NCBI RefSeq assembly: GCF_019456655.1
Contig: NZ_CP080332.1
Location: 4,650,001-4,714,000, forward strand
Reading direction: 5' to 3'
Length of the DNA: 64,000 bases
Origin: Mycolicibacterium diernhoferi
GTDB taxonomy: Bacteria; Actinomycetota; Actinomycetes; Mycobacteriales; Mycobacteriaceae
The notes below the pieces were generated by a model. It saw only the letters and a list, made by a program, of their open reading frames with translations, was not told where the DNA came from and did not search any database. The position numbers were made by a program, and so were the translations under genes. Shown here in pieces: positions 56,398 to 64,000 of the stretch (positions are counted from its first letter, which is position 1; every line of letters starts with the position of its first letter).

Positions 56398-57551
56398 AGC
56401 AGCTCGAGGATGGTCGCGTTGGCCTGGCCGCCGCCTTCACACATGGTCTGCAGGCCGTACTGAATGTTGTTGTCGCGCATGTGGTACAGCAGCGTGGTCA
56501 GGATGCGCGCACCGGAGCCGCCGAGCGGGTGGCCCAGGGCGATGGCGCCACCGTTGGGGTTCAGTTTGGCCTCGTCGGCGCCGATGTCCTTCAGCCACGC
56601 CATCGGAACCGGGGCGAAGGCCTCGTTGACCTCGAAGGCACCGATCTGGTCGACGCTCAGGCCGGACTTGGCCAGGGCCTTCTGGGTGGCCGGGATCGGC
56701 GCGGTCAGCATGATGACCGGGTCGGCGCCGGCGAGCACCGCGGTGTGCACCTTGGCCAGCGGCTTGAGGCCCAGGTCCTTGGCCTTCTCCGCCGACATGA
56801 TCAGCAGCGCGGCCGAACCGTCGGAGATCTGGCTGGAGTTGCCGGCGTGGATCACACCGTCTTCGCGGAAGGCCGGCTTGATCTTGGCCATCGACTCGAC
56901 GGTGCCGCCACGACGGATGCCGCCGTCTTCGAGCACGACGGTGTCGTTGCCGTCGGCGTCCTTGGTCTTGATGCCCACGATCTGATCCTTGAATGCGCCG
57001 GAATCCTGTGCGGCGGCGGCCTTCTCATGCGAACGCAGGGAGAACTCGTCGAGCTGGGTGCGGGACAGGCCCCACTGCTCGGCGATCATCTCCGCACCCA
57101 CGCCCTGGTTCGGGGTCTGGGTGTAGCGGGCCTTGAACGACTCACCGTAGGGGTTGCCGCCGTTGGCCAGCGAGGAGCCCATCGGGGTGCGCGACATCGA
57201 CTCGACGCCACCGGCGACGACGACGTCGTAGTGCCCGGCCACCACACCGGCAACGGCGAAGTGCAGCGACTGCTGGCTGGAGCCACACTGGCGGTCCACG
57301 GTCACGCCCGGGACGGTCTCGGGCCAGCCGGCGGACAGCACCGCGGTGCGGGCGATGTCGAGCGCCTGCTCACCGGCCTGCATGACGCAACCCCAGATGA
57401 CGTCGTCGACGAGGGCGGGGTCGACACCGGCACGCTCGACGAGGCCGTTGAGGACCTGGGCCGACAGCTCGGCCGGGTGGATACCCGACAGGGCGCCGTT
57501 GCGCTTGCCGACTGGTGAGCGAACTGCCTCGACGATGACCGCTTCAGCCAT
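56394..57551 (-). CDS. Acetyl-CoA C-acyltransferase (thiolase, FadA)
   Basis: A 385-residue thiolase: nucleophile Cys89 in TVDRQCGSSQQSLHF, VVVAGGVESMSRTPMG, EVNEAFAPVPMAWLKDIGAD, His in GGAIALGHPLGGSGARI, second Cys in QTMCEGGGQANATI. Last step of beta-oxidation. With the crotonase and dehydrogenase it gives three of the four steps; a 3-hydroxyacyl-CoA dehydrogenase is not in this operon. Start ATG 57551. Confidence 0.93.
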   Translation of the reverse strand: MAEAVIVEAVRSPVGKRNGALSGIHPAELSAQVLNGLVERAGVDPALVDDVIWGCVMQAGEQALDIARTAVLSAGWPETVPGVTVDRQCGSSQQSLHFAVAGVVAGHYDVVVAGGVESMSRTPMGSSLANGGNPYGESFKARYTQTPNQGVGAEMIAEQWGLSRTQLDEFSLRSHEKAAAAQDSGAFKDQIVGIKTKDADGNDTVVLEDGGIRRGGTVESMAKIKPAFREDGVIHAGNSSQISDGSAALLIMSAEKAKDLGLKPLAKVHTAVLAGADPVIMLTAPIPATQKALAKSGLSVDQIGAFEVNEAFAPVPMAWLKDIGADEAKLNPNGGAIALGHPLGGSGARILTTLLYHMRDNNIQYGLQTMCEGGGQANATILELL

Positions 57552-57761
57552 GAACTTCTCCTTCGAAGGTGTACTGCTGGATGCCGCTTTGTCTACATGA
57601 ACGATCTGAGAGAACGATATAAGTGAAGGTAGAACAGAAGGTTTACTAGGTCAACCTACTGGTTGGTGGAGGGCCTGCATCCGCAGGTGCACGCGTTGGA
57701 TACCGCTACATGGTTTACTGAGTTGAATACCTAAGCAGTTTATTCACGAGGGAGTCTCACG
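57552..57761. promoter_or_regulatory. Divergent promoter with FadR-like operator
   Basis: AT-rich 210-bp gap. TAGGT (57647-57651), CA, ACCTA (57654-57658) forms a palindrome, and CAACC/GGTTG (57652-57665) overlaps it. GntR/FadR-type proteins often bind such short palindromes with GGT...ACC arms. It is placed between fadA and the FadR-like gene. Confidence 0.5.
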
Positions 57762-58559
57762 GTGGCCGGCAGTACCCCGCTCTCGCCGATGATCGGCCGC
57801 AGTGCCGTCCCGGCGGTTGCCGGAGCGCCCATCAGGTCCCCCAAGACCGCGGAACTGGTGGCCGGCACGCTGCGCCGGATGGTCGTCGACGGCCAGCTCA
57901 AGGAGGGCGACTTCCTGCCCAACGAGGCCGAACTGATGGCCCATTTCGGGGTGAGCCGCCCGACGCTGCGCGAAGCGGTGCGGGTCCTGGAGTCCGAACG
58001 CCTGGTCGAGGTGCGCCGCGGTTCCCGTACCGGCGCGCGGGTGCGGGTGCCGGGACCGGAGATCGTGGCCCGTCCGGCCGGCCTGCTGCTGGAGCTGTCC
58101 GGGGCGACCATCGCCGACGTGATGACCGCCCGCTCGGGCATCGAGCCGATGGCGGTCCGGCTGCTCACCGAGTCCGGCAACACGCAGGCCTATGACGAAC
58201 TCGACGCGATGATCGCCGACCACGTGCCCTCCGGGCGCGACACCGGCCGGATGGCCGAGACGACCGGCGACTTCCACCAGCGCATGGTGGAGCTGTCGGG
58301 CAACGCGACGCTGACCATCATGGCCGGCATGCTGCACGAGATCACGGTGCGGCACACCGCCTTCGCCATGAAGGAGAACCGGCCGCTGTCCAAGACCGAC
58401 TACGAACTGCTCATGCGGTCCTACAGGCGGCTCATGACGTTGATGCGTTCGGGTGACGGCGCGGCGGCCGAGGCGCACTGGCGCAAGCATCTGGACACCG
58501 CACGCGAACTGCTGCTGAAGGGCCTGGAGACCGTCAAGGTCCGCGACGTGATGATCTGA
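57762..58559 (+). CDS. GntR-family, FadR-subfamily transcriptional regulator
   Basis: A 265-residue protein. Winged helix: AELVAGTLRRMVVDGQLKEG, DFLPNEAELMAHFGVSRPTL, REAVRVLESERLVEVRRGSR. FCD ligand domain with TARSGIEPMAVRLLTESGNT, FHQRMVELSGNATLTIMAGM, and AEAHWRKHLDTARELLL (metal/ligand His). GTG start with GAGGGAG. Divergent from the beta-oxidation operon, its probable target; acyl-CoA is a likely ligand. Confidence 0.9.
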   Translation: MAGSTPLSPMIGRSAVPAVAGAPIRSPKTAELVAGTLRRMVVDGQLKEGDFLPNEAELMAHFGVSRPTLREAVRVLESERLVEVRRGSRTGARVRVPGPEIVARPAGLLLELSGATIADVMTARSGIEPMAVRLLTESGNTQAYDELDAMIADHVPSGRDTGRMAETTGDFHQRMVELSGNATLTIMAGMLHEITVRHTAFAMKENRPLSKTDYELLMRSYRRLMTLMRSGDGAAAEAHWRKHLDTARELLLKGLETVKVRDVMI

Positions 58560-58575
58560 CTCTGCGCTGCGGGCG

Positions 58576-60339
58576 TCACCCACTCGCACTTTCGCGCCCG
58601 GGACGCAGCGTCGATGAGCTCTGGACGTCATAGACCGGCACGGTGTCATCCCACGGCTGGCGGGTCACCATATCGGCCACCTTCACGTAGCCGCGCTCGA
58701 ACTCCCCGGTCGCCGCGTCGACCAGCCGGTATTGCTGGATCTGCCGGTGGATCGGCTGCGCGTCGAGCATCACGATGCGCACCTCCCCCGGCTCGAAATG
58801 ACACCGCGACTGCAGCGCGGCCACCAACTGCTCGTTGCTCATGTGGCCGTCCCCGAAGTTCCACCCGATCGCGGTGGACACGATGCGTTCCCCGTCGGTG
58901 AGGGTGTAGTCGTCCTCGTTGTGCCCGGCCATCGCCCGGTGCGCCAGGGTGAACAGCGCCCGGCCGTGAGTGTTGAAGGAGCGGAACGCATATCCCATGT
59001 ACATCGGGATCTGCGCGGCCTCCTTGCTGCCGTAGAACTTCTCCAGCTGCGCGGCCGGCATGCTGGCGATCGCGACGACGCCCTCCGCGATCTTGGCGTC
59101 CGCCGACGGTTTGATGCACCACAGCGAGGTGTCCCAGTTCCCGGCGTAGTAGCGCATGCCCGGCAGGAAGGAGATCTTGCGCGGGAACAGGTTTCCCAGC
59201 ACGACCGTGCCGGCGACCACCACCAGCAGCAGTACCGGCCACGGGCTGGACAGGTCCCCTAAACCGACGCCGGGGTGCCCGACGAACAGCGCCAGCACGC
59301 TGAACATCATGAACACGTTCCATTCCAGTGGGACGCCCATCGGGATCGAGGACAGGATCCCGAAATGGAAGATCAGCATGATGGCGGCGGCGATGGCGCC
59401 GACCGTGCCGCCATGGCTGAAGAACAGCACCAGCGGGACGAGTCCCTCGACGGCCGTGGAGAAGTGCCCGAGGAACCGGGACGGACGGCCGGGACGCAGA
59501 TCATCGGGGAAGCGCTCGAAGAACTTTCGTTTGATGGCCGGCGACCGGAAGACCGGGTTGTTGCTCATCATGGTGGAGATGACGAACGGGAAGTGCTTGT
59601 TCAGTTTGGAGGTCGCGGCCCCCAGCCAGATGACCAGGCACACGAACTTCGCCGCGAGGATGATGTCGGCGCCGCTGAACAGGAAGCACACCGCCAGCGA
59701 GCCGTACACCTCGCCGCGGGCGGCCAGGAAGATCACCTTGTCGCGCAGGCCGGCCAGCGCCAGCAACCCGAGGATGGTCGCGGTCTGCCAGACCGGCAGC
59801 ACGCCGACCTCGGTGCCGAGTTCCGGGATGGGTCCGGTCCCCTGGGAGAACAGGGCGACCAGCAGCGCCACCAACAGCGCACCGTAGAGCACCACGTCGA
59901 GGAGGCCGCGGGTGTCGCCCTTGGTCAGCGGGATCCTGTTCGGCCAGGGTGGCAGCCGAATCGTCTTGGGCCGCAACCAGTACAGGATGGAGCCCAGCGG
60001 CGGGAAGAACCGGTTGTTGAGCGGGCCGAAGCCACAGCCCAGGCCGACGACCTCGAACAGCATCGTGTAGAACACGACCTTCTGATAGAGGATCGGCTCG
60101 TTGTACCAGGCGGAGACCTCGGTGAACCCGCCCAGACCGTCGGTGGTGGCCAGCACCAGCACCCAGGCGATGACGATGTAGGCGAGGATCTTGACGACGT
60201 AGAACAGGTGCAGTGCGACCGGGGTGCCGAAGCCGACCTCGGCCCAGTGCCGCGCCATCGGGACGATCTTCTCGGCGCGGGTGCCCTTGCTCCACTCCTC
60301 GAAATCGATCACCGGAGTGTTCTGCTTGAGGAATCCCAT
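58576..60339 (-). CDS. DUF3556 transmembrane protein
   Basis: A 587-residue protein with about 9-10 transmembrane helices then a soluble C-terminal domain from about residue 395. FLKQNTPVIDFEEWSKGTRA, FGPLNNRFFPPLGSILYWLR, TSKLNKHFPFVISTMMSNNP are typical of the actinobacterial DUF3556 family. Function unknown; found near lipid genes. Its stop lies just after the FadR-like gene on the opposite strand. Confidence 0.82.
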   Translation of the reverse strand: MGFLKQNTPVIDFEEWSKGTRAEKIVPMARHWAEVGFGTPVALHLFYVVKILAYIVIAWVLVLATTDGLGGFTEVSAWYNEPILYQKVVFYTMLFEVVGLGCGFGPLNNRFFPPLGSILYWLRPKTIRLPPWPNRIPLTKGDTRGLLDVVLYGALLVALLVALFSQGTGPIPELGTEVGVLPVWQTATILGLLALAGLRDKVIFLAARGEVYGSLAVCFLFSGADIILAAKFVCLVIWLGAATSKLNKHFPFVISTMMSNNPVFRSPAIKRKFFERFPDDLRPGRPSRFLGHFSTAVEGLVPLVLFFSHGGTVGAIAAAIMLIFHFGILSSIPMGVPLEWNVFMMFSVLALFVGHPGVGLGDLSSPWPVLLLVVVAGTVVLGNLFPRKISFLPGMRYYAGNWDTSLWCIKPSADAKIAEGVVAIASMPAAQLEKFYGSKEAAQIPMYMGYAFRSFNTHGRALFTLAHRAMAGHNEDDYTLTDGERIVSTAIGWNFGDGHMSNEQLVAALQSRCHFEPGEVRIVMLDAQPIHRQIQQYRLVDAATGEFERGYVKVADMVTRQPWDDTVPVYDVQSSSTLRPGRESASG

Positions 60340-60393
60340 ACCGGTCAGACTAGAACGTGTTCCAATTCCTCTCCGGCGAACACACGCAAAAGG

Positions 60394-60909
60394 TCAGGAG
60401 GTCTTCACGGGCGGGCGGAAGAAGATGACGAGCTGCCCGATCCCGCCGAGCAGGCCCAGCCCCACGGCGATGGCCAGCCCACACCAGCCCGACAGCCAGT
60501 GTGCGACATCGGTACCGGAGAACAACAGGTGATCCAGGCTGTAGCGCCCGGCGCCGGTCCCGGCGATCGTCACCGCCGCCACCGCCAGCACCAGGTTGTA
60601 CTCCCAGCCCTCCTTGACGATGAAGAAGCCGTTGTGCCGGTGCACGGTCCAGGCGGCCACCAGCATGAGCGCCACGAACCCGGCAGCCGGGACCGGGGTC
60701 AGCAGACCCAGAGCGAGCCCCAACCCGGCGGCGATCTCGGTGCTCGCCGCCACCCGGGCGTGGAACAGACCCGGCTTCATGCCGATGCTGTCGAACCAGC
60801 CCGCGGTGCCCGGGATACGCCCCCCGCCGAAGAACTTGTTGTAGCCGTGCGCGGCCATGGTCAGACCGAGGACAACGCGCAGAATCAAGATCGCAGTATC
60901 AGAAGCCAC
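60394..60909 (-). CDS. DoxX family membrane protein
   Basis: A 171-residue protein with four helices: ILRVVLGLTMAAHGYNKFFG, RVAASTEIAAGLGLALGLLT, GFVALMLVAAWTVHRHNGFF and EYNLVLAVAAVTIAGTGAGR, the DoxX signature. Family members join membrane redox or thiol-oxidoreductase complexes. GTG start at 60909 lacks a clear ribosome binding site. Same strand as DUF3556, 54 bp upstream of it. Confidence 0.85.
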   Translation of the reverse strand: MASDTAILILRVVLGLTMAAHGYNKFFGGGRIPGTAGWFDSIGMKPGLFHARVAASTEIAAGLGLALGLLTPVPAAGFVALMLVAAWTVHRHNGFFIVKEGWEYNLVLAVAAVTIAGTGAGRYSLDHLLFSGTDVAHWLSGWCGLAIAVGLGLLGGIGQLVIFFRPPVKTS

Positions 60910-60976
60910 GTAACAGAATCTAGGGCATCTGTTAAGCCGATGCCCAGCTACCCGCCGGTACTGGACACTGATCCAC

Positions 60977-61390
60977 ATGCCCCGCCTCCCCATCCACCGC
61001 TCCGTGCCCGATATCGGCTACCTGAGTGCGCAACTGTTCGACGACCTTGGCATCGTGCAGACCGTCGTCGCCGGCGACACCGTGTACGTCTCCGGGATCG
61101 CCCCGCTGACCGATACCGGCGGGGCGGTGGACGTGGTGAGCACCGATCTGGCCGAGCAGCTCACCTACGTGCTGGACGTGCTCGACCGCTCACTGGCCTC
61201 GGCGGGCACCGACCGCAGCGGACTGGTGGCCTGGACCATCTACACGACCGATATGCCGGGGCTGGCGCAGTGCGTGTCCATCCTCAAGGACTGGGTCGGC
61301 GAGCACCGCCCGACGAGCACCTGGATCGGCTGCGCGAGCTTCATCCACCCCGACCAACTTCTGGAGCTCACCGCCACCGCCGTCCGCTAG
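60977..61390 (+). CDS. RidA-family (YjgF/YER057c/UK114) protein
   Basis: A 137-residue protein. GDTVYVSGIAPLTDTGGAVD, LAEQLTYVLDVLDRSLASAG, and VAWTIYTTDMPGLA fit the Rid fold. The classical RidA active-site Arg (in RV/IC-x-x-L regions near the end) is not obvious (LKDWVGEHRPTSTWIGCASF), so imine deaminase activity is not assured; it may belong to the Rid4-7 subgroups. Convergent with the WS/DGAT-like gene. Confidence 0.8.
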   Translation: MPRLPIHRSVPDIGYLSAQLFDDLGIVQTVVAGDTVYVSGIAPLTDTGGAVDVVSTDLAEQLTYVLDVLDRSLASAGTDRSGLVAWTIYTTDMPGLAQCVSILKDWVGEHRPTSTWIGCASFIHPDQLLELTATAVR

Positions 61391-61402
61391 ACCTGCGGTT
61401 TG

Positions 61403-62671
61403 TCACGAAAGGGCGGCCTCCAACCGGCGCACGTAGGCGTCGATGTCCCCGATCGCCGATTCGGCGGCGAACACGCTGAGGGTGATGGTGTCCCCCACCC
61501 CGGTCACGCAGTGCGTGATCCCGATCATCGGGGACAGTCCGGGAAATGCCGCGGCCAGCCGGACCGGCGCACCGGCGAAGCTGAAATCGGCCGCCCCGCA
61601 GTTCACGCTGGACACCACGGTGTTGCCGGTGACCGTCGCCGACCGTGCATCGGGGTTGAAATGGCTTATCCCCCAGCGCAACAGCCGGGCGGGCGTGGCG
61701 TCGAAGGCTCGTTCGGAGGCCCGCATCGCCGGATGGGCGGCCCGTTTCTTGCGGGCCGCCAGTTCGGCGGCGATCGCGGCGCGACGGTCCTCGCGCGGCA
61801 GCTCCGGGCGCAGGCCGATCCCGACCGTGCCGAAATGGTTGTAGGACCGGCGCGGCCCGGCCTTGGCCATGGTGACCTCGGCGCCGAGCGCACCGAGCAT
61901 TGCGGGATCGGTGCCGAGGTCCCGCAACTGGCCGGCCAGCGCCTCGGAGATCGCGGCCAGCGCGGCGACGGTGACGGTGGCCCCGGCCAGCTGGGCGCGG
62001 TCACGCACCACGGTGCGCATGCTGCGCAACCCCGCCGGCGGGTCGTTGGTCCGCAGCGGCGCGCATTGCGCGGCCGCCGGCGGCACGCTGCCGGTCAGGG
62101 TGTCGCGCATCAGGTGCTGATGGGTACGCGCCGCCTGCAGGCTGCGCCACGGCAGGGTGAGCGGATTCCCGTGCACCGGTGTCACGGCGGGCACCTCGGC
62201 GTCGCGGCCGAACATCACCGCGGCCGGGCCGCAGGTCCGGCCCCCGCCGCCGAGCACGTGAGTGATCTGCAGGACCGCGACGGTGGCGGGGCCACCGATC
62301 TGCGGGACACCGTGCACCCCGGGGAAGACATGCAGCCGCCAGGGCGTCACGGCGGCGTCGAGCTGGTCGTCGACCAGGGCGACCACGGCGGCCAGGCAGC
62401 CCGCCCACGAACTGTCCGCGAGGTGGTGCACCCGGAACTGCGCAGCGTCGACCTGATGGGGCACCCACCTCGGGTAATGCCACGGTTCGTCGTCGCTGAC
62501 CCGCCGGGTCAGATCCGGGCTGCGCCCCGCCGCGGCCGCCAGCTCGGCCAGCGCCGCATCCAGATCTGTTGGCACACCCTCGAATCCGTACAGCAGGAAG
62601 GTGTCGTTGGGCATCCTGGAGGACATCCAGAACATCTGCGCGTCGACCGCGGTGAGCCGGTTAGCTGCCAC
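61403..62671 (-). CDS. WS/DGAT-like acyltransferase with degenerate active site
   Basis: A 422-residue protein of the wax ester synthase/diacylglycerol acyltransferase family: NRLTAVDAQMFWMSSRMPND at the N-terminus is diagnostic. Later blocks include NHFGTVGIGLRPELPREDRR and TGNTVVSSVNCGAADFSFAG. The catalytic HHxxxDG is changed to THVLGGG in LQITHVLGGGGRTCGPAA, so the Asp and first His are lost. Either it has altered chemistry or it is non-catalytic. Starts at the GTG at 62671, overlapping the hydrolase stop by 11 bp. Confidence 0.78.
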   Translation of the reverse strand: MAANRLTAVDAQMFWMSSRMPNDTFLLYGFEGVPTDLDAALAELAAAAGRSPDLTRRVSDDEPWHYPRWVPHQVDAAQFRVHHLADSSWAGCLAAVVALVDDQLDAAVTPWRLHVFPGVHGVPQIGGPATVAVLQITHVLGGGGRTCGPAAVMFGRDAEVPAVTPVHGNPLTLPWRSLQAARTHQHLMRDTLTGSVPPAAAQCAPLRTNDPPAGLRSMRTVVRDRAQLAGATVTVAALAAISEALAGQLRDLGTDPAMLGALGAEVTMAKAGPRRSYNHFGTVGIGLRPELPREDRRAAIAAELAARKKRAAHPAMRASERAFDATPARLLRWGISHFNPDARSATVTGNTVVSSVNCGAADFSFAGAPVRLAAAFPGLSPMIGITHCVTGVGDTITLSVFAAESAIGDIDAYVRRLEAALS

Positions 62672-63569
62672 GTCCGATGAAATCCACAATGCGGGCGGCG
62701 GTGTCGGCGGGCCGGTCGAGTTGCAGGAAATGCCCGCCCCCGTCGACCACGTGCGCCGCACTCCCGGCCGGCAGCACCCGCCGCACCCATTCGATGTAGT
62801 CCGGTGACGCACAACCGTCATCACTGCCGTGCAGGTACAGCGTCGGCAGCACCGGCGCCTCCAGCCAGCGCTCGTGCAACTGGGCGTACCGCGTCGGCGG
62901 CCGGGAGCCCCGTACCGTCGCCCGGTAATAGCCCAGTGCGGCACGCCAGTTCGCCGGCTCACCGATCGCGTCGAGCACCAGAGCGACATCCTCGGCGCCG
63001 TCGTAGCCCGGGGACCAGTCCCGCCACAGTTTGGGCACCACCCGCGAGGCCGAACGCTCCGGCAGCCAGGGCAACTGGAAGAACAGGATGTACCAGCTGC
63101 GCAGCAATTGCCGGGGCAACTGGGCGGCCAACTTCGCCCCGTCCGGCACCCGGCCCAGCGGGCGGAACGACGCCGACGGTGGGACCGACATGATGACGGC
63201 CTTGTCGAACGGGCTGTCCGGCATCGCGGCCAGCCCGGCGCCGGCGATCGCACCCCAGTCGTGGCCGATGACGACGTCACGCCCGGTGGGGCCGGCCGCC
63301 TCGAGCACCCGCAGCGCGTCGTCCATCAGGGCGCCGACGTGATAGCTGCCGTCGGCCGACAACGAGGACGGTGCGTAACCGCGCATGAACGGGGCCACCA
63401 CCCGCCAGCCGGCGTCGGCCAGTTGCGGTGCCACCTCCCGCCAGCCGTGGGCGGTGTCGGGAAAACCGTGCAGGCACACCGCAACCGGCGCGTCGGGGTT
63501 GTCCCAGTCACCCCAGGTCAGGGTGCGCAGGGTGACATCGTCGGTGACGACCTCGACGGAACCGGGCAC
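62661..63569 (-). CDS. Alpha/beta hydrolase (epoxide hydrolase/dehalogenase-like)
   Basis: A 302-residue hydrolase: oxyanion motif CLHGFPDTAHGWREVAPQLA, nucleophile Asp104 in VIGHDWGAIAG, distal Asp near LYLHGSDDGCASPDYI, and His in VDGGGHFLQLDRP. An Asp nucleophile after GH and the HGFP motif suggest epoxide hydrolase type. GTG start. Between a Mce-associated protein gene and the WS/DGAT-like gene, in one operon. Substrate unknown. Confidence 0.87.
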   Translation of the reverse strand: MPGSVEVVTDDVTLRTLTWGDWDNPDAPVAVCLHGFPDTAHGWREVAPQLADAGWRVVAPFMRGYAPSSLSADGSYHVGALMDDALRVLEAAGPTGRDVVIGHDWGAIAGAGLAAMPDSPFDKAVIMSVPPSASFRPLGRVPDGAKLAAQLPRQLLRSWYILFFQLPWLPERSASRVVPKLWRDWSPGYDGAEDVALVLDAIGEPANWRAALGYYRATVRGSRPPTRYAQLHERWLEAPVLPTLYLHGSDDGCASPDYIEWVRRVLPAGSAAHVVDGGGHFLQLDRPADTAARIVDFIGRGS

Positions 63570-63573
63570 GCCG

Positions 63574-64000
63574 CTACACCGGATCGAATGCGGAGATGAG
63601 CCAGCTGTCGCCGTGCTTCTCCAGTGTCACCCGCACGCTGGAGGCGGTGTCGGTCGGGGCGTCGGCGCCGACCACGACGGTCTGGTTGACGAACACCAGC
63701 ACCACCGCCCGGTCCGGCTCGGCCGAGACCGAGGCCGCCGCCGGAACCGTTGCCACCGCAGAGATCTGCTTCTCCTTGGCGCCCGGGATGACGACGTCGG
63801 TGGTCAGGTCGGTGTAGGCCTGCGCGAAGTCACCGGTGAGCAGGGAACGGGCGTCGGTGAGCTGCTGCTCCACCGTGTCCGGATTGTAGGACAGCAGCGC
63901 CACGGTGCTGTCCTTGGCGGCCTGCACGGACTCGATGCGGGCGGTGTCGCCGTCCCGCACCGAATTGTCCTGCCACTTCAGGTAACCGGCGCCGATGGCC
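63574..64000 (-). CDS. Mce-associated membrane protein, 5' end outside the window
   Basis: Partial: the frame is open to the window edge, reading AIGAGYLKWQDNSVRDGDTA at the start of the visible part, the typical membrane-proximal segment of Mce-associated (Mas) proteins. Then SVQAAKDSTVALLSYNPDTV, SLLTGDFAQAYTDLTTDVVI, VFVNQTVVV and KHGDSWLISAFDPV. These single-pass proteins assist Mce lipid importers; no mce genes are visible here. The stop lies just upstream of the hydrolase GTG (4 bp between). Confidence 0.85.
   Translation of the reverse strand, partial: AIGAGYLKWQDNSVRDGDTARIESVQAAKDSTVALLSYNPDTVEQQLTDARSLLTGDFAQAYTDLTTDVVIPGAKEKQISAVATVPAAASVSAEPDRAVVLVFVNQTVVVGADAPTDTASSVRVTLEKHGDSWLISAFDPV

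Overview
The window is a GC-rich chromosomal segment of a mycobacterium, most likely a fast-growing Mycolicibacterium-type species. This rests on mycobacterial marker genes (FbiC, MshB, LpqW, TypA, PimE, MutT2, an MmpL protein, WS/DGAT and Mce-associated proteins, DUF732) and on a gene order that follows, in inverted orientation, the M. tuberculosis Rv1141-Rv1174 region as I remember it (no search was run). I see no tRNA, rRNA, CRISPR array, insertion sequence or prophage.

Layout. 1-3440: the end of a large, relatively AT-rich secreted M4 (thermolysin-type) metallopeptidase. 3.4-7.3 kb: YceI, a DUF2231 membrane protein, and FbiC (F420 biosynthesis). 7.5-12.8 kb: three exported proteins with acidic, repetitive tails, interleaved with the mshB operon (mycothiol biosynthesis). 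12.9-16.9 kb: lpqW, typA and a tiny Cys/Lys-rich protein. 17-24.5 kb: small exported and membrane proteins, mutT2, pterin dehydratase, pimE, two Ala/Pro-rich secreted proteins, DUF1059, nitroreductase, an HhH-GPD protein and an M20 amidohydrolase. 24.5-31.1 kb: a LytS/LytTR two-component system followed by two SSS-family (acetate/monocarboxylate-type) symporters, each preceded by a small membrane protein. 31.2-42.8 kb: MFS pump, DUF5302, Rv1155-like flavin/F420 protein, two LCM-type methyltransferases around a DUF1697 gene, EthA-like monooxygenase with a divergent PucR regulator, GntR, sirtuin, methyltransferase, TetR and an intact MmpL13-like transporter. 43.2-47.4 kb: nitronate monooxygenase-like protein, SDR, alpha-methylacyl-CoA racemase and crotonase (branched-chain or sterol-side-chain acyl-CoA metabolism). 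47.5-54.4 kb: MFS, CPBP protease, NAD(P)-binding protein, gamma carbonic anhydrase-like protein, GlxA-type regulator with a divergent MFS gene, fasciclin protein. 54.4-58.6 kb: thiolase, crotonase and acyl-CoA dehydrogenase operon with a divergent FadR-like regulator. 58.6-64 kb: DUF3556, DoxX, RidA, then a Mce-associated protein, alpha/beta hydrolase and WS/DGAT-like operon running off the window end.

Regulatory highlights read directly from the sequence: a near-perfect LytTR direct-repeat site (9-mers 12 bp apart) upstream of the second symporter operon; a perfectly symmetric -10 shared by divergent mutT2 and phhB, both apparently leaderless; further leaderless promoters (Rv1155-like/methyltransferase, gntR/sirtuin, pucR); a palindrome overlapping the -10 of the mmpL-tetR operon; and palindromes at the EthA-like/pucR, FadR and MFS starts.
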